A stretch of DNA of 64,000 bases, taken from NCBI RefSeq assembly GCF_012676905.1, contig NZ_CP051428.1:3930001-3994000 (forward strand), given 5' to 3'. Below, piece after piece: positions 16,537 through 23,842 of the stretch. The DNA comes from Paenibacillus albicereus. Lineage in GTDB: Bacteria; Bacillota; Bacilli; Paenibacillales; Paenibacillaceae. A program made the translations under genes and the position numbers. The notes below the pieces were generated by a model that was given only the letters and a program-made list of their open reading frames with translations, had not been told where the DNA came from and did not search any database. Each line of letters opens with the position of its first letter. Positions within the stretch are counted from its first letter, which is position 1.

Positions 16537-17346
16537 ATGAAATTCGACCTGCATACCCACCACTCGCGATGCGGCCACGCCGAGGGCAGCATCGAGGACT
16601 ACATCCGCGCCGGCATCGACGCCGGGCTGTCCGTCATCGGCATCTCCGACCACTCGCCGTATTTCGGCAGCGAGGAGGATCATCCGCAGCCGGGCATCGC
16701 GATGGCCCGCAGCTCGCTGCCGGGCTATGTCGAGGAGGTGCTGGCGCTCAAGGCCAAGTACGAGGGGAAGATCGAGGTGCTGCTGGGGATGGAATCCGAC
16801 TTCTTTCCCGAGCATGCCGAGACGTACCGCCGCGCGTACGAGCCGTATCCGTTCGACTATCTCATCGGCTCCGTCCATCTCTCGGGGGGCAAGAGCATCT
16901 TCAACCGCAACCGCTGGAAGGGACTGTCCGACCTCGTGCAGATCGAACAGAAGCGGGACTACTATGAGCTGATCCGCCAATCCGCCGTCTGCGGCATGTT
17001 CCAGGTGCTCGGCCACATCGACGCCATGAAGGGCTACTATCCGGCCTTCTCGGACATCCCGGCATCCGAGAGCATCGACCTGACGCTGCAGGCGATCTCC
17101 GGCAGCGGAGCGGCCATCGAGATCAATACGTCCGGCAAGACCAAGACCGTCGGCGGCTGGTATCCGTCCGAAGCGATCCTCGAGCGCGCGCTGTTCTACG
17201 GCGTGCAGGCGAGCTTCGGCTCCGATTCCCATGTGCCTTCGCGGGTCGGCGACGAGTTCGAGGAGGTTCGCGCCAAGCTCAAGGAGATCGGCTTCAAGGA
17301 GTGGGTGTTCTACCGCCAGAAACGTCCGGTGGCCGTGCCTCTCTGA
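16537..17346 (+). CDS. PHP-domain histidinol-phosphatase (HisJ/HisK-type)
   Basis: 269 residues, PHP-fold metallophosphoesterase. The metal motifs are visible: FDLHTHHSRCGHA at the N-terminus, ISDHSPY, GMESDFF, GSVHL, LGHIDAMK and a C-terminal GSDSHVP. This arrangement matches the monofunctional HisJ family that dephosphorylates L-histidinol phosphate in Gram-positive bacteria. It is co-directional with and 11 bases after the LysR gene, so the regulator may share its transcript. No other his genes are nearby, so a different phosphate ester substrate is possible. Confidence 0.85.
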   Translation: MKFDLHTHHSRCGHAEGSIEDYIRAGIDAGLSVIGISDHSPYFGSEEDHPQPGIAMARSSLPGYVEEVLALKAKYEGKIEVLLGMESDFFPEHAETYRRAYEPYPFDYLIGSVHLSGGKSIFNRNRWKGLSDLVQIEQKRDYYELIRQSAVCGMFQVLGHIDAMKGYYPAFSDIPASESIDLTLQAISGSGAAIEINTSGKTKTVGGWYPSEAILERALFYGVQASFGSDSHVPSRVGDEFEEVRAKLKEIGFKEWVFYRQKRPVAVPL

Positions 17347-17374
17347 GGCCGCAGCTCGGAAAAAAGACAAAAAA

Positions 17375-17401
17375 AGTGGACCTTCCGGAAGGAAGGTCCC
17401 A
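17375..17401. terminator. Hairpin after the PHP phosphatase gene
   Basis: GGACCTTCC-GGAA-GGAAGGTCC stem. The T tract is on the minus-strand side only (seven T residues); on the plus strand it ends in CAAGAAATATTT. It may end the phosphatase transcript weakly. Confidence 0.45.
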
Positions 17402-17542
17402 AGAAATATTTATTAAAAGGGGGTCATGCAACTATCATAACCGCTCCTTGTAATAATACCGTGACAGGATTATTTCAATTGTGTAACAAAACGCATGTCT
17501 CCCCCGTTCTTCGGACAATCTGCTTGAAGGAGATTCCGTCTT

Positions 17543-18463
17543 ATGCCCGCTGACATGCCCTGGCTCCTGGTCGCGATCGGCAGCGCCCTCGTCTTCGGCC
17601 TCGCCGGCTGGTGGATGAAGGTGTCCCAGATGAAGCAGGGCGGCCGGACGGCGCTGCTGCTCGGCCTTTATGCGTCCGGCACGGCCGGGTTCGCGGCGCA
17701 AAGCTTGACGGACGGCGGCTGGTCGGCGCTCGGCGACTGGCGGCTCTGGCTCTATGGCGGCATCGTCGGCGCCGGGTCGGCTTGGGGCAACGCGGTCTTC
17801 ATGAAAGCGCTGGAGCACGGTCCCGCCAGCATCACCTCGCCGATCACGAACCTCAACATTGTCCTCGTCGTGGCGATGTCGGTCGCGTGGTACGGCGAAC
17901 GGCTCGGCCCCGCAGAAGCGGCCGGCATCGCGCTGCTGCTCGGGGCGGCGGTGCTCGTCGCGATCCGCCCGGCGGAGAAGCTGCGCCTCTCCAGCCGCCT
18001 CTGGTACATCTACACCGGCGCCGCCGTCCTGCTGTTCACGTTCCGCAACGGCGGCCTCAAGGTGACCGGCGAAGCCGGACTGCCCTCGTCGGCCGTCCTG
18101 TTCAGCGGCTATGCGCTGGCGCTGCTCTGGTTCGCTGCCGCCGCATGGCGCGAGCAGGCCCGCTCGGCTGCCCCGCGACCATCTCCGGACTCGCCGACCC
18201 CAGCGGTGCGGAGCGAGGCGGCGGCGCGCTTCCGCATCGGCCTGCGCCATGGCCTGCTCGCCGGACTGTTCTCCTACGGGGGGCTCCAGCTCTACGCGCT
18301 GGCGCTCGAGACCGGCCCTGCGGGCCTCGCCGCCCCGATCTTCGCGACAAACAGCCTTGTCGTCGCGGCCGGGTCCATCCTCGTGTACCGGGAGCGCCTG
18401 ACAAGGCTGCAATGGCTTGCTTTCGCCTGCCTCATGGCAGGGCTCGTCGTCATCCGGCTGTAG
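17543..18463 (+). CDS. EamA/DMT-superfamily membrane transporter
   Basis: 306 residues with about ten hydrophobic segments in two EamA-like halves (residues 5-140 and 150-305), separated by a hydrophilic loop near 205-225. The motif LEHGPASITSPITNLNIVL in the first half and LETGPAGLAAPIFATNSL in the second are the equivalent repeat positions. Drug/metabolite exporters of this family move amino acids, nucleotides or drugs; nothing here indicates the substrate. The ATG at 17543 follows AAGGAG by ten bases. It converges with the RraB-like gene ten bases downstream. Confidence 0.8.
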   Translation: MPADMPWLLVAIGSALVFGLAGWWMKVSQMKQGGRTALLLGLYASGTAGFAAQSLTDGGWSALGDWRLWLYGGIVGAGSAWGNAVFMKALEHGPASITSPITNLNIVLVVAMSVAWYGERLGPAEAAGIALLLGAAVLVAIRPAEKLRLSSRLWYIYTGAAVLLFTFRNGGLKVTGEAGLPSSAVLFSGYALALLWFAAAAWREQARSAAPRPSPDSPTPAVRSEAAARFRIGLRHGLLAGLFSYGGLQLYALALETGPAGLAAPIFATNSLVVAAGSILVYRERLTRLQWLAFACLMAGLVVIRL

Positions 18464-18472
18464 CCGTCCGGC

Positions 18473-19294
18473 TCAGCTCTTGGTCCGTCCGGACAGCCGC
18501 TGGATGCCGAGCCGCTTCTTGGCCCATTGGCGCAGCCGGTACAGAGGCGGCTGCTTCATGACCGAGCCCCAGCCGTCGTACTTGCCGCCGCCCCCGCCGA
18601 GAACGCGGTACAGCTCGTCGACGCGGCCGTTGACCGTCTCCAGCCGCACGTCCTCATAGCGGCTGATGACGAGCGGATACGGATAATCCGGCTCCGGCTC
18701 CCCGCTCTTTCCTTCCTCGATCCGATAGCCCATCCCTTCCAGCTTCATCCGCATCATCATGCGATCGTCCGAATCGCGGAACAGCAGCCAGTGGTAGACG
18801 TTGCGCGGCTGGCGGATGTCGTCCCCGCGGTTCAGCAGCGCATACACCATCTGCGCATTATGGATGAACAGCTCCTCCAGCGTGTCCGGCATCATGAAGC
18901 GGTAAAATTCCCACTGCGGATCCGGCTTGGCATAGTATTGCAGCCGATAGCCCTGGTGCTCGCGGATCATGTTCTCCAGCGGCTCCAGCACGGCGTCGGA
19001 CGCGATATAGTAATAATATTCCAGCCTCTTGGGCGTATTGATCCTTCCGGCATAAAAGGCTTCCCCCCCGGCCAGCACCGCTTCCTCCAGGCGCTGCTCC
19101 AGCTTCTCCAATTCGGCAATCATGGCGGCCTTTTTCTTCTGACGGCTGCGCACCGAATACAGGTTGATCGTGATGGAGAGCAGCCGGGTCAGCTCGGAGG
19201 GAGGCGTTTCTTTTTTCCAGGCGCAATTGACGAGAATCCTCATCTGCTCCTTGGACTCCGTCATGCGTTCAAAAAATCCCCAATCGTCCGGCAT
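18473..19294 (-). CDS. DUF695 / RraB-like domain protein
   Basis: 273 residues, no signal peptide or membrane segment. Residues about 95-170 (YYYYIASDAVLEPLE onward) look like a DUF695-type domain. Residues about 170-235 (HWLLFRDSDDRMMMRMKLEG, then LVISRYEDVRLETVNGRVDEL) resemble RraB, the inhibitor of RNase E in proteobacteria. Firmicutes such as this lack a classical RNase E regulon, so the biochemical role is unknown. The ATG at 19294 is preceded by GAGGAGGAG; the open frame reaching 19327 is rejected. It is monocistronic and convergent with the EamA gene. Confidence 0.6.
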   Translation of the reverse strand: MPDDWGFFERMTESKEQMRILVNCAWKKETPPSELTRLLSITINLYSVRSRQKKKAAMIAELEKLEQRLEEAVLAGGEAFYAGRINTPKRLEYYYYIASDAVLEPLENMIREHQGYRLQYYAKPDPQWEFYRFMMPDTLEELFIHNAQMVYALLNRGDDIRQPRNVYHWLLFRDSDDRMMMRMKLEGMGYRIEEGKSGEPEPDYPYPLVISRYEDVRLETVNGRVDELYRVLGGGGGKYDGWGSVMKQPPLYRLRQWAKKRLGIQRLSGRTKS

Positions 19295-19467
19295 GGAGTC
19301 TCCTCCTCTCTGGTGGGTCCGTTCCACTCATTATAGCGAAACCTCGCCGCCATCTCATCCTTTTTTGCCAAGCATCTTACTCAAGAGACGAAACTCTACC
19401 TGAAAAGTTGCGCTTCGCGCCTCTTTTCCACAACCTGGCCACGCCCGATCTCAATCCGTCCGCAAAG

Positions 19468-19515
19468 AAAAAAGAACCGCCCCCTGCCGCAGTCTCGGGA
19501 AGGGACGATTCTTGG
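19468..19515 (-). terminator. Terminator of the DoxX gene
   Basis: Minus-strand AAGAA(T)CG(T)CCC / GGGGCGGTTCTT stem followed by TTTTC. Confidence 0.65.
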
Positions 19516-19523
19516 CCTTAATC

Positions 19524-19919
19524 TTACAGAAGCGCGTCGATGGAATAAGCTCCCGCTCCGGAAAAAGCAAGCGCAAGCGCGGCCGCGATCAGCACGAGAT
19601 TGTACTCGTAGCCGTTCGATGTCGACCAGATGCCGTTCGCTCCGTGCACCTTCGCGATCGCGACGAGCATCGTCACGACGATGAGGGCGGCGGCCACCCA
19701 CATCCACAGGCCGAGCGCGAGCAGCAGTCCGCCGAGCAGCTCCGCTCCTCCGGCCAGCACGGCCATCAGCACCCCCGGCTTCGCCCCGATCGACTCCAGC
19801 CAGCCGGCCGTTCCCTTGATGCCGTAGCCTCCGAACCAGCCGAACAGCTTCTGCGCGCCGTGCCCGATGAACAGCAGGCCGACGACGACCCTCAAGATGA
19901 GCAATCCCGTATCCAACAT
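19524..19919 (-). CDS. DoxX-family membrane protein (CatD/YfiD-like)
   Basis: 131 residues, four predicted transmembrane helices. The family signature LLFIGHGAQKLFGWFGG is at residues 17-33, followed by GGAELLGGLLLALG. DoxX proteins form membrane oxidoreductase complexes, and in B. subtilis CatD (DoxX) is induced by quinones and catechols under YodB and CatR. The divergent HxlR neighbour here is of the YodB type, so quinone or thiol stress control is inferred. The ATG at 19919 follows AAAGGAGAGG; the frame reaching 19976 is rejected. Confidence 0.82.
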   Translation of the reverse strand: MLDTGLLILRVVVGLLFIGHGAQKLFGWFGGYGIKGTAGWLESIGAKPGVLMAVLAGGAELLGGLLLALGLWMWVAAALIVVTMLVAIAKVHGANGIWSTSNGYEYNLVLIAAALALAFSGAGAYSIDALL

Positions 19920-19963
19920 TGCAACCCTCTCCTTTATCGTCTCTTGTTTGTTTCGATGGACTA

Positions 19964-19992
19964 ATCTTATATCCATAACTAACTAAAGTCAA
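19964..19992 (-). promoter_or_regulatory. Promoter of the DoxX gene
   Basis: Minus-strand TTGACT (19992-19987), 17-bp spacer, TAAGAT (19969-19964). Its -35 abuts the palindrome at 19994-20005. Confidence 0.7.
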
Positions 19993-19993
19993 G

Positions 19994-20005
19994 TAAATAT
20001 ATTTA
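19994..20005. promoter_or_regulatory. Palindrome between divergent doxX and HxlR promoters
   Basis: TAAATATATTTA, a perfect 12-bp palindrome between the two -35 elements and in the most AT-rich stretch nearby. Candidate operator for the HxlR/YodB-type regulator. Confidence 0.5.
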
Positions 20006-20029
20006 AGTTATTTAGTGGGCCGCAGTCAC

Positions 20030-20058
20030 TTACATTTCCTTAGTCAATGTGGTACAAT
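20030..20058 (+). promoter_or_regulatory. Promoter of the HxlR/YodB-type gene
   Basis: TTACAT (20030-20035), 17-bp spacer, TACAAT (20053-20058). Confidence 0.65.
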
Positions 20059-20083
20059 AGCGGCAACAGAAGGAGTGATGCGA

Positions 20084-20392
20084 ATGGACTACTCCACGAT
20101 GTGCCCCAAGTATGAGGCGGCGATCGAGCTCCTCGGCAAGAAGTGGACGGGCCTGATTATCCGCGTGCTGCTCGGAGGGCCGAAGCGGTTCAAGGAAATC
20201 AAGGAGCAGATTCCGGAGATGAGCGACAAGATGCTGACCGACCGGATGAAGGAGCTCGAGACGAGCCAGATCGTCAATCGCAACGTATATCCGGAGATGC
20301 CGGTCCGGATTGAATATGAGCTGACCGAAAAAGGACGGAACCTCAAGCCGGTCATCGAATCGATCCAGGACTGGGGAGAGAACTGGCTTTGA
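20084..20392 (+). CDS. HxlR-family regulator, YodB/CatR-type redox sensor
   Basis: 102 residues, winged-helix HxlR protein. The N-terminus MDYSTMCPKYEAAIELLGKKW closely follows B. subtilis YodB, including the single cysteine (C7 here, C6 in YodB) that is the redox switch for diamide and quinones. RFKEIKEQIPEMSDKMLTDRMKELE is the recognition region. It has only this one cysteine, so intersubunit disulfide or alkylation control is expected. The ATG at 20084 has AAGGAG eight bases upstream. It is divergent from the DoxX gene, which is its probable target. Confidence 0.87.
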   Translation: MDYSTMCPKYEAAIELLGKKWTGLIIRVLLGGPKRFKEIKEQIPEMSDKMLTDRMKELETSQIVNRNVYPEMPVRIEYELTEKGRNLKPVIESIQDWGENWL

Positions 20393-20402
20393 CCCCCGCC
20401 TT

Positions 20403-20424
20403 GCCGCCTTCGGGCGGCTTTTTC
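20403..20424 (+). terminator. Terminator of the HxlR/YodB-type gene
   Basis: GCCGCC-TTCG-GGCGGC stem followed by TTTTT. Confidence 0.88.
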
Positions 20425-20560
20425 GTTTTGCTAAAAGCCTATGTGCGATTCGGAGGATTTAGGACCTTGCCGGCTGGGACTTGCTCGAGGATAGTGGAAA
20501 CGCTTCTTCGAGGGGCTTATACTAAAGAGGACATCTATAAGCGGACAGTGAGGGTGAGGC

Positions 20561-21493
20561 ATGGACAACGAAACGATCAAGCAGGCCTATGCGGATCTGG
20601 GGCTCGATCCCGCTGCGACCAAGGAGGACGTGGAGAAGCGGTACGACCTGCTGCTTCGCCGCGCTCGCAGCAGCCGGTCCGGGGCGCAGCTGCAGGAGGG
20701 ACAGGTCGACCTGGAGCGGATCAACGCCGCCTATCGCACCATCCAGAACCAGGATCGCGAGGCATCGACCGAAGCGTACAACGAGCAGGCCTACGGCAAG
20801 TACAAGGGCATGGCTCCCGCGATGCAGAAGCTCGACCATTTCTTCAGCTATTATAAATTTCATCTGCTGGGAGCGATCGTGCTCATCGCCGCCGTCGTCT
20901 ACGGCATCAACGCCTATCAGGACAAGAAGCGCGAGGAGGCCGAGCTCGCCAAGCTGCCCCCGGCCGCGATCGCCGTGTCGTTCTTCGGCCAGTTCATCGG
21001 CGCCGACGGCAGCAGTCCGATCGGCGGCGGCGTCGACCTGAAGCCGGCGGAAGAGCAGATCGTCAAGCGGTTTCCCGAGTGGAAGCGCGCGATCGTCCAC
21101 CTGACCTTCGTCCCGGAGGAGCCGCAGTCGAGCCAGGATATGGCGATGGTCCAGAAAAGCCTCATCGACCTCATCTCCAACAAGGACGACGTCTACATCC
21201 TGGACAAGCCGAACTTCGAGAAGCTGGCGCGGGACAATGCCCTCGTCGATCTCGGCCCGCACGCTTCGTTGCTGGGCCTGGCTGCGGACGACAGCCGCGC
21301 CGTGCATACGGCGACGACGGATGCCCCGACGACGGAGCAGTGGTTCGGCGTCGACGTCTCGGACAGCCCGCTCATCAAGAGTATGGGCCTTGCCGGCAAC
21401 ACGTTCATCGCCGCCGTCCGCGGCGACACGCAGAAGCTCGACAACTCGCTGCAGCTCATCCAGGCTGCGGCATCCGATACGTCGGCTCCTTGA
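20561..21493 (+). CDS. J-domain-like single-pass membrane protein
   Basis: 310 residues. Residues 1-70 resemble a DnaJ J-domain (IKQAYADLGLDPAATKEDVE, then LERINAAYRTIQNQ) but lack the HPD tripeptide that stimulates DnaK, so chaperone co-factor activity is doubtful. A transmembrane helix lies near residues 98-116. The remaining 190 residues, probably extracytoplasmic, start FFGQFIGADG and show no recognised domain; the segment DLISNKDDVYILDKPNFEKLA looks like a periplasmic-binding-like strand pattern. A possible -10 (TATACT, 20518-20523) precedes it and a strong terminator follows. Function unknown; this architecture recurs in Paenibacillus-type genomes as far as I recall. Confidence 0.7.
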   Translation: MDNETIKQAYADLGLDPAATKEDVEKRYDLLLRRARSSRSGAQLQEGQVDLERINAAYRTIQNQDREASTEAYNEQAYGKYKGMAPAMQKLDHFFSYYKFHLLGAIVLIAAVVYGINAYQDKKREEAELAKLPPAAIAVSFFGQFIGADGSSPIGGGVDLKPAEEQIVKRFPEWKRAIVHLTFVPEEPQSSQDMAMVQKSLIDLISNKDDVYILDKPNFEKLARDNALVDLGPHASLLGLAADDSRAVHTATTDAPTTEQWFGVDVSDSPLIKSMGLAGNTFIAAVRGDTQKLDNSLQLIQAAASDTSAP

Positions 21494-21512
21494 TCGCTCC
21501 TGTCCATCGCTG

Positions 21513-21542
21513 GAAAAAGACGGCCTCTCGGCCGTCTTTTTT
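21513..21542 (+). terminator. Terminator of the J-domain-like gene
   Basis: AAAAAGACGGCC-TCTC-GGCCGTCTTTTTT, a near-perfect bidirectional stem. Confidence 0.92.
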
Positions 21543-21824
21543 GTTCCGGGAGCGATGCGGGAGCTGCTGCCGCTTCGCAGACCCTCGTGCTAATGCTTTG
21601 AAACCTGACTCCGCTTCGCGGAGCGGGGACTCGTTCCGATCTGCCTAGAGCCCGGATTCCTTTCATCCCAATTTCCCAGCAGGGTGGAATCCCGCCTCCT
21701 AGGGAACCGCTGCCGCTTCTCCACGAGCCCCCGCCCGCTTCGCTCCAGGTTCCAAGCCAACTCGTCTCATGCATGGCGTTCGCTGCATGGAGCAAGATGA
21801 GACATTGCTCCACCTGACCGTCGG

Positions 21825-22475
21825 CACCCGAGTTGCTCGGTTTTTCCGCGCAACGCGCTCCTTTTCGCCGCCTCCGCACCCGAGCTGCTCGGTTTTTCCG
21901 CGCAACTCTTCCTTTTCGCCGCCTCCGTACCCGAGTTGCTCGGTTTTTCCGCTCAACTCTTCCTTTTCGCCGCCTCCGTGCCCGAGTTGCTCGGTTTTTC
22001 CGCTCAACTCTTCCTTTTCGCCGCCTCCGCACCCGACTTGCTCGGTTTTTCCGCGTAACTCTTCCTTTTCGCCGCCTCCGCACCCGAGTTACTCGGTTTT
22101 CACGCGCAACGTGCTCCTTTCCGCCGACCCCGCACCCGAGTTGCTCGGTTTTTCCGCGCAACGCGCTCCTTTCTGCCGACTCTGCACCCGAGTTGCTCGG
22201 TTTTTCCGCGCAACAATTCCTTTTCGCCGCCTCCGCACCCGAGTTGCTCGGTTTTTCCGCGCAACGCGCTCCTTTTCGCCGCCTCCGCACCCGACTTGCT
22301 CGGTTTTCACGCGCAACTCTTCCTTTTCGCCGACTCCGCACCCGAGTTGCTCGGTTTTTCCGCGCTCGCCGACTCCGCACCCGAGTTGCTCGGTTTTTCC
22401 GCGCAACGCGCTCCTTTCCGCCGACCCCGCACCCGAGTTGCTTGGTTTTTCCGTGCAACTCTATTCGCTGCGGGT
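21825..22475 (+). repeat. Minisatellite of terminator-like hairpin units, 13 copies
   Basis: Copies start at 21825, 21877, 21928, 21979, 22030, 22081, 22133, 22185, 22236, 22288, 22339, 22378 and 22430 (periods 51-52, one of 39). Each has the core CCGAG-TTG-CTCGG followed on the plus strand by TTTT or TTTTT, then a C/T-rich part ending CGCCGCCTCCGCA or similar. Most copies keep the stem; changes to TTA and CTG fall in the loop, while two CCGAC variants lose one pair and the last has CTTGG. Both the hairpin and the T tract point the same way, so each unit is a minimal plus-strand intrinsic terminator. Confidence 0.9.
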
Positions 22476-22808
22476 TGAAGCAGCCTTTTACTCCTTTAGC
22501 CTTGTGAGGTGTGGGGACCGGCTAGCTGCATTGGGCTTGTCCCTGTGCTTAAACGTTTTCTGACCTATGCAGCTTGCTGCATGCCTTATACGGCCGGTAA
22601 GTCCGGGCTGTGCGTAGCGCTGCCGTCTCCCTGGTATGCGGGAGATGCCCCCCTCCCCCCAAAAAGGGGGGAGGAAGACGCCTAGGGACAGGGCAAGCGA
22701 AGCGAGCCGATGCCTTTCGGAGAAGCGGCAGCGGTCCTCTTGGAAGACGGATGCCCTCCGAATCGGAGGTTGGGCAATCCAGGCATCCGGCTTCCAGTGG
22801 AATCGGAG

Positions 22809-22970
22809 AAAGGCTCGGCTCGCGCAGCGGTATGCTGTCCTGCTCCGTCCTGCTCCGTTCTCCGGCTCTCACGGAGAACGAAAGGCTCGGCTCGCGCAGC
22901 GGTATGCTGTCCTGCCCCGTCCTGCTCCGTTCTCCGGCTCTCACGGAGAACAAGCGGCTCGGCTCGCCCA
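22809..22970. repeat. 72-nt tandem repeat, two copies plus a partial third
   Basis: Copies start at 22809 and 22881 and differ by very few bases; a shorter, more diverged third begins at about 22953. Each contains GGCTCGGCTCGCGCAGCGG and the inverted pair TTCTCCG / CGGAGAA, so it can form a hairpin. A related CGGAGAA-GGCTCGG junction occurs before copy 1. Confidence 0.75.
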
Positions 22971-22993
22971 GCGGCTTGCCTGTCTGGACAAAG

Positions 22994-23043
22994 CAAAAAG
23001 CCTCCCGCGCCGCCTGCTAGGCAGGCAACGCGGGAGGCTTTCG
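22994..23043 (-). terminator. Terminator of the sdhCAB operon
   Basis: AAAGCCTCCCGCG / CGCGGGAGGCTTT stem, A/T tracts on both sides. It lies 10 bases after the sdhB stop. Confidence 0.88.
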
Positions 23044-23053
23044 TCCATCGAGC

Positions 23054-23824
23054 TTAGAAGCTCAGCCAGTTCTTGAACAGCTGGGCCGTCGTGTCGCGGT
23101 TGATCGCGGCGATCGACGTCGTCAGCGGAATGCCTTTCGGGCAGGAGCGCACGCAGTTCTGCGAGTTGCCGCAGCCCTCGATGCCGCCGTCCTCCATGAG
23201 CGTCTCCAGGCGCTCGGCCTTGTTCATCTCGCCCGTCGGATGGGCGTTGAACAGGCGCACCTGCGAGATCGCAGCCGGGCCGATGAAGCTCGAACGGTCA
23301 TTGACGTTCGGGCAGGCCTCGAGGCAGACGCCGCAGGTCATGCATTTGGAGAGCTCATAGGCCCACTGGCGCTTCGTCTCGGCCATGCGCGGTCCGGGAC
23401 CGAGGTCGTACGTGCCGTCGATCGGAATCCACGCCTTCACGCGCTTGAGCGCGTTGAACATGCGCTCGCGGTTGATGACGAGGTCGCGGACGACCGGGAA
23501 CGTGCTCATCGGAGCGACGCGCACCGGCTGCTCCAGCTTGTCGACCAGCGCGCTGCACGCCTGGCGCGGCTTGCCGTTGATGACCATCGAGCAGGCGCCG
23601 CATACTTCCTCGAGACAGTTGGACTCCCAGATGACCGGGGTCGTCTTGCCTCCGTCGGTCTTGACCGGGTTGCGCTGGATCTCCATCAGGGCGCTGATGA
23701 CGTTCATGTTGGGACGGTAAGGAAGCTCGAACTCCTCCGTATAAGGAGCCGCTTCCGGCGAGTCTTGGCGGGTGATGATGAATTTGACCGTCTTGCCCGC
23801 CTTAACCGGGGTTTCGGTTGCCAT
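23054..23824 (-). CDS. sdhB: Succinate dehydrogenase iron-sulfur subunit
   Basis: 256 residues. An N-terminal plant-type ferredoxin domain holds the [2Fe-2S] ligands C70, C75, C78 and C90 (NCLEEVCGACSM). The C-terminal domain holds the [4Fe-4S] motif CMTCGVCLEACP (C161-C171) and the [3Fe-4S] motif with CGNSQNCVRSCPKGI. It passes electrons from the flavin of SdhA to the diheme SdhC. The ATG at 23824 follows AGGAGGGAG. It is last in sdhC-sdhA-sdhB and is followed by a strong terminator. Confidence 0.96.
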   Translation of the reverse strand: MATETPVKAGKTVKFIITRQDSPEAAPYTEEFELPYRPNMNVISALMEIQRNPVKTDGGKTTPVIWESNCLEEVCGACSMVINGKPRQACSALVDKLEQPVRVAPMSTFPVVRDLVINRERMFNALKRVKAWIPIDGTYDLGPGPRMAETKRQWAYELSKCMTCGVCLEACPNVNDRSSFIGPAAISQVRLFNAHPTGEMNKAERLETLMEDGGIEGCGNSQNCVRSCPKGIPLTTSIAAINRDTTAQLFKNWLSF

Positions 23825-23842
23825 GGTCGTTCTCCCTCCTCG

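Larger units (their letters stand above)
21543..22993. other. Non-coding, repeat-dominated interval
   Basis: About 1.4 kb without a supported gene. It contains a 13-copy 51/52-nt array (21825-22475) and a 72-nt repeat (22809-22970). Open frames cross both strands only because the repeats lack stops; the mixed 51/52/39-nt periods shift frame between copies. Confidence 0.7.

Noticed and set aside
21825-22475. CRISPR array
   Set aside because: The whole 51/52-nt unit is conserved; there are no unique spacers, and no cas genes are in the window.
21193-22563. Long open frames on both strands across the 51/52-nt array (for example 421 and 264 residues)
   Set aside because: They exist because the repeat unit lacks stops. 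Unit lengths of 51, 52 and 39 shift the frame between copies, so no stable protein repeat is encoded, and no ribosome site precedes them.
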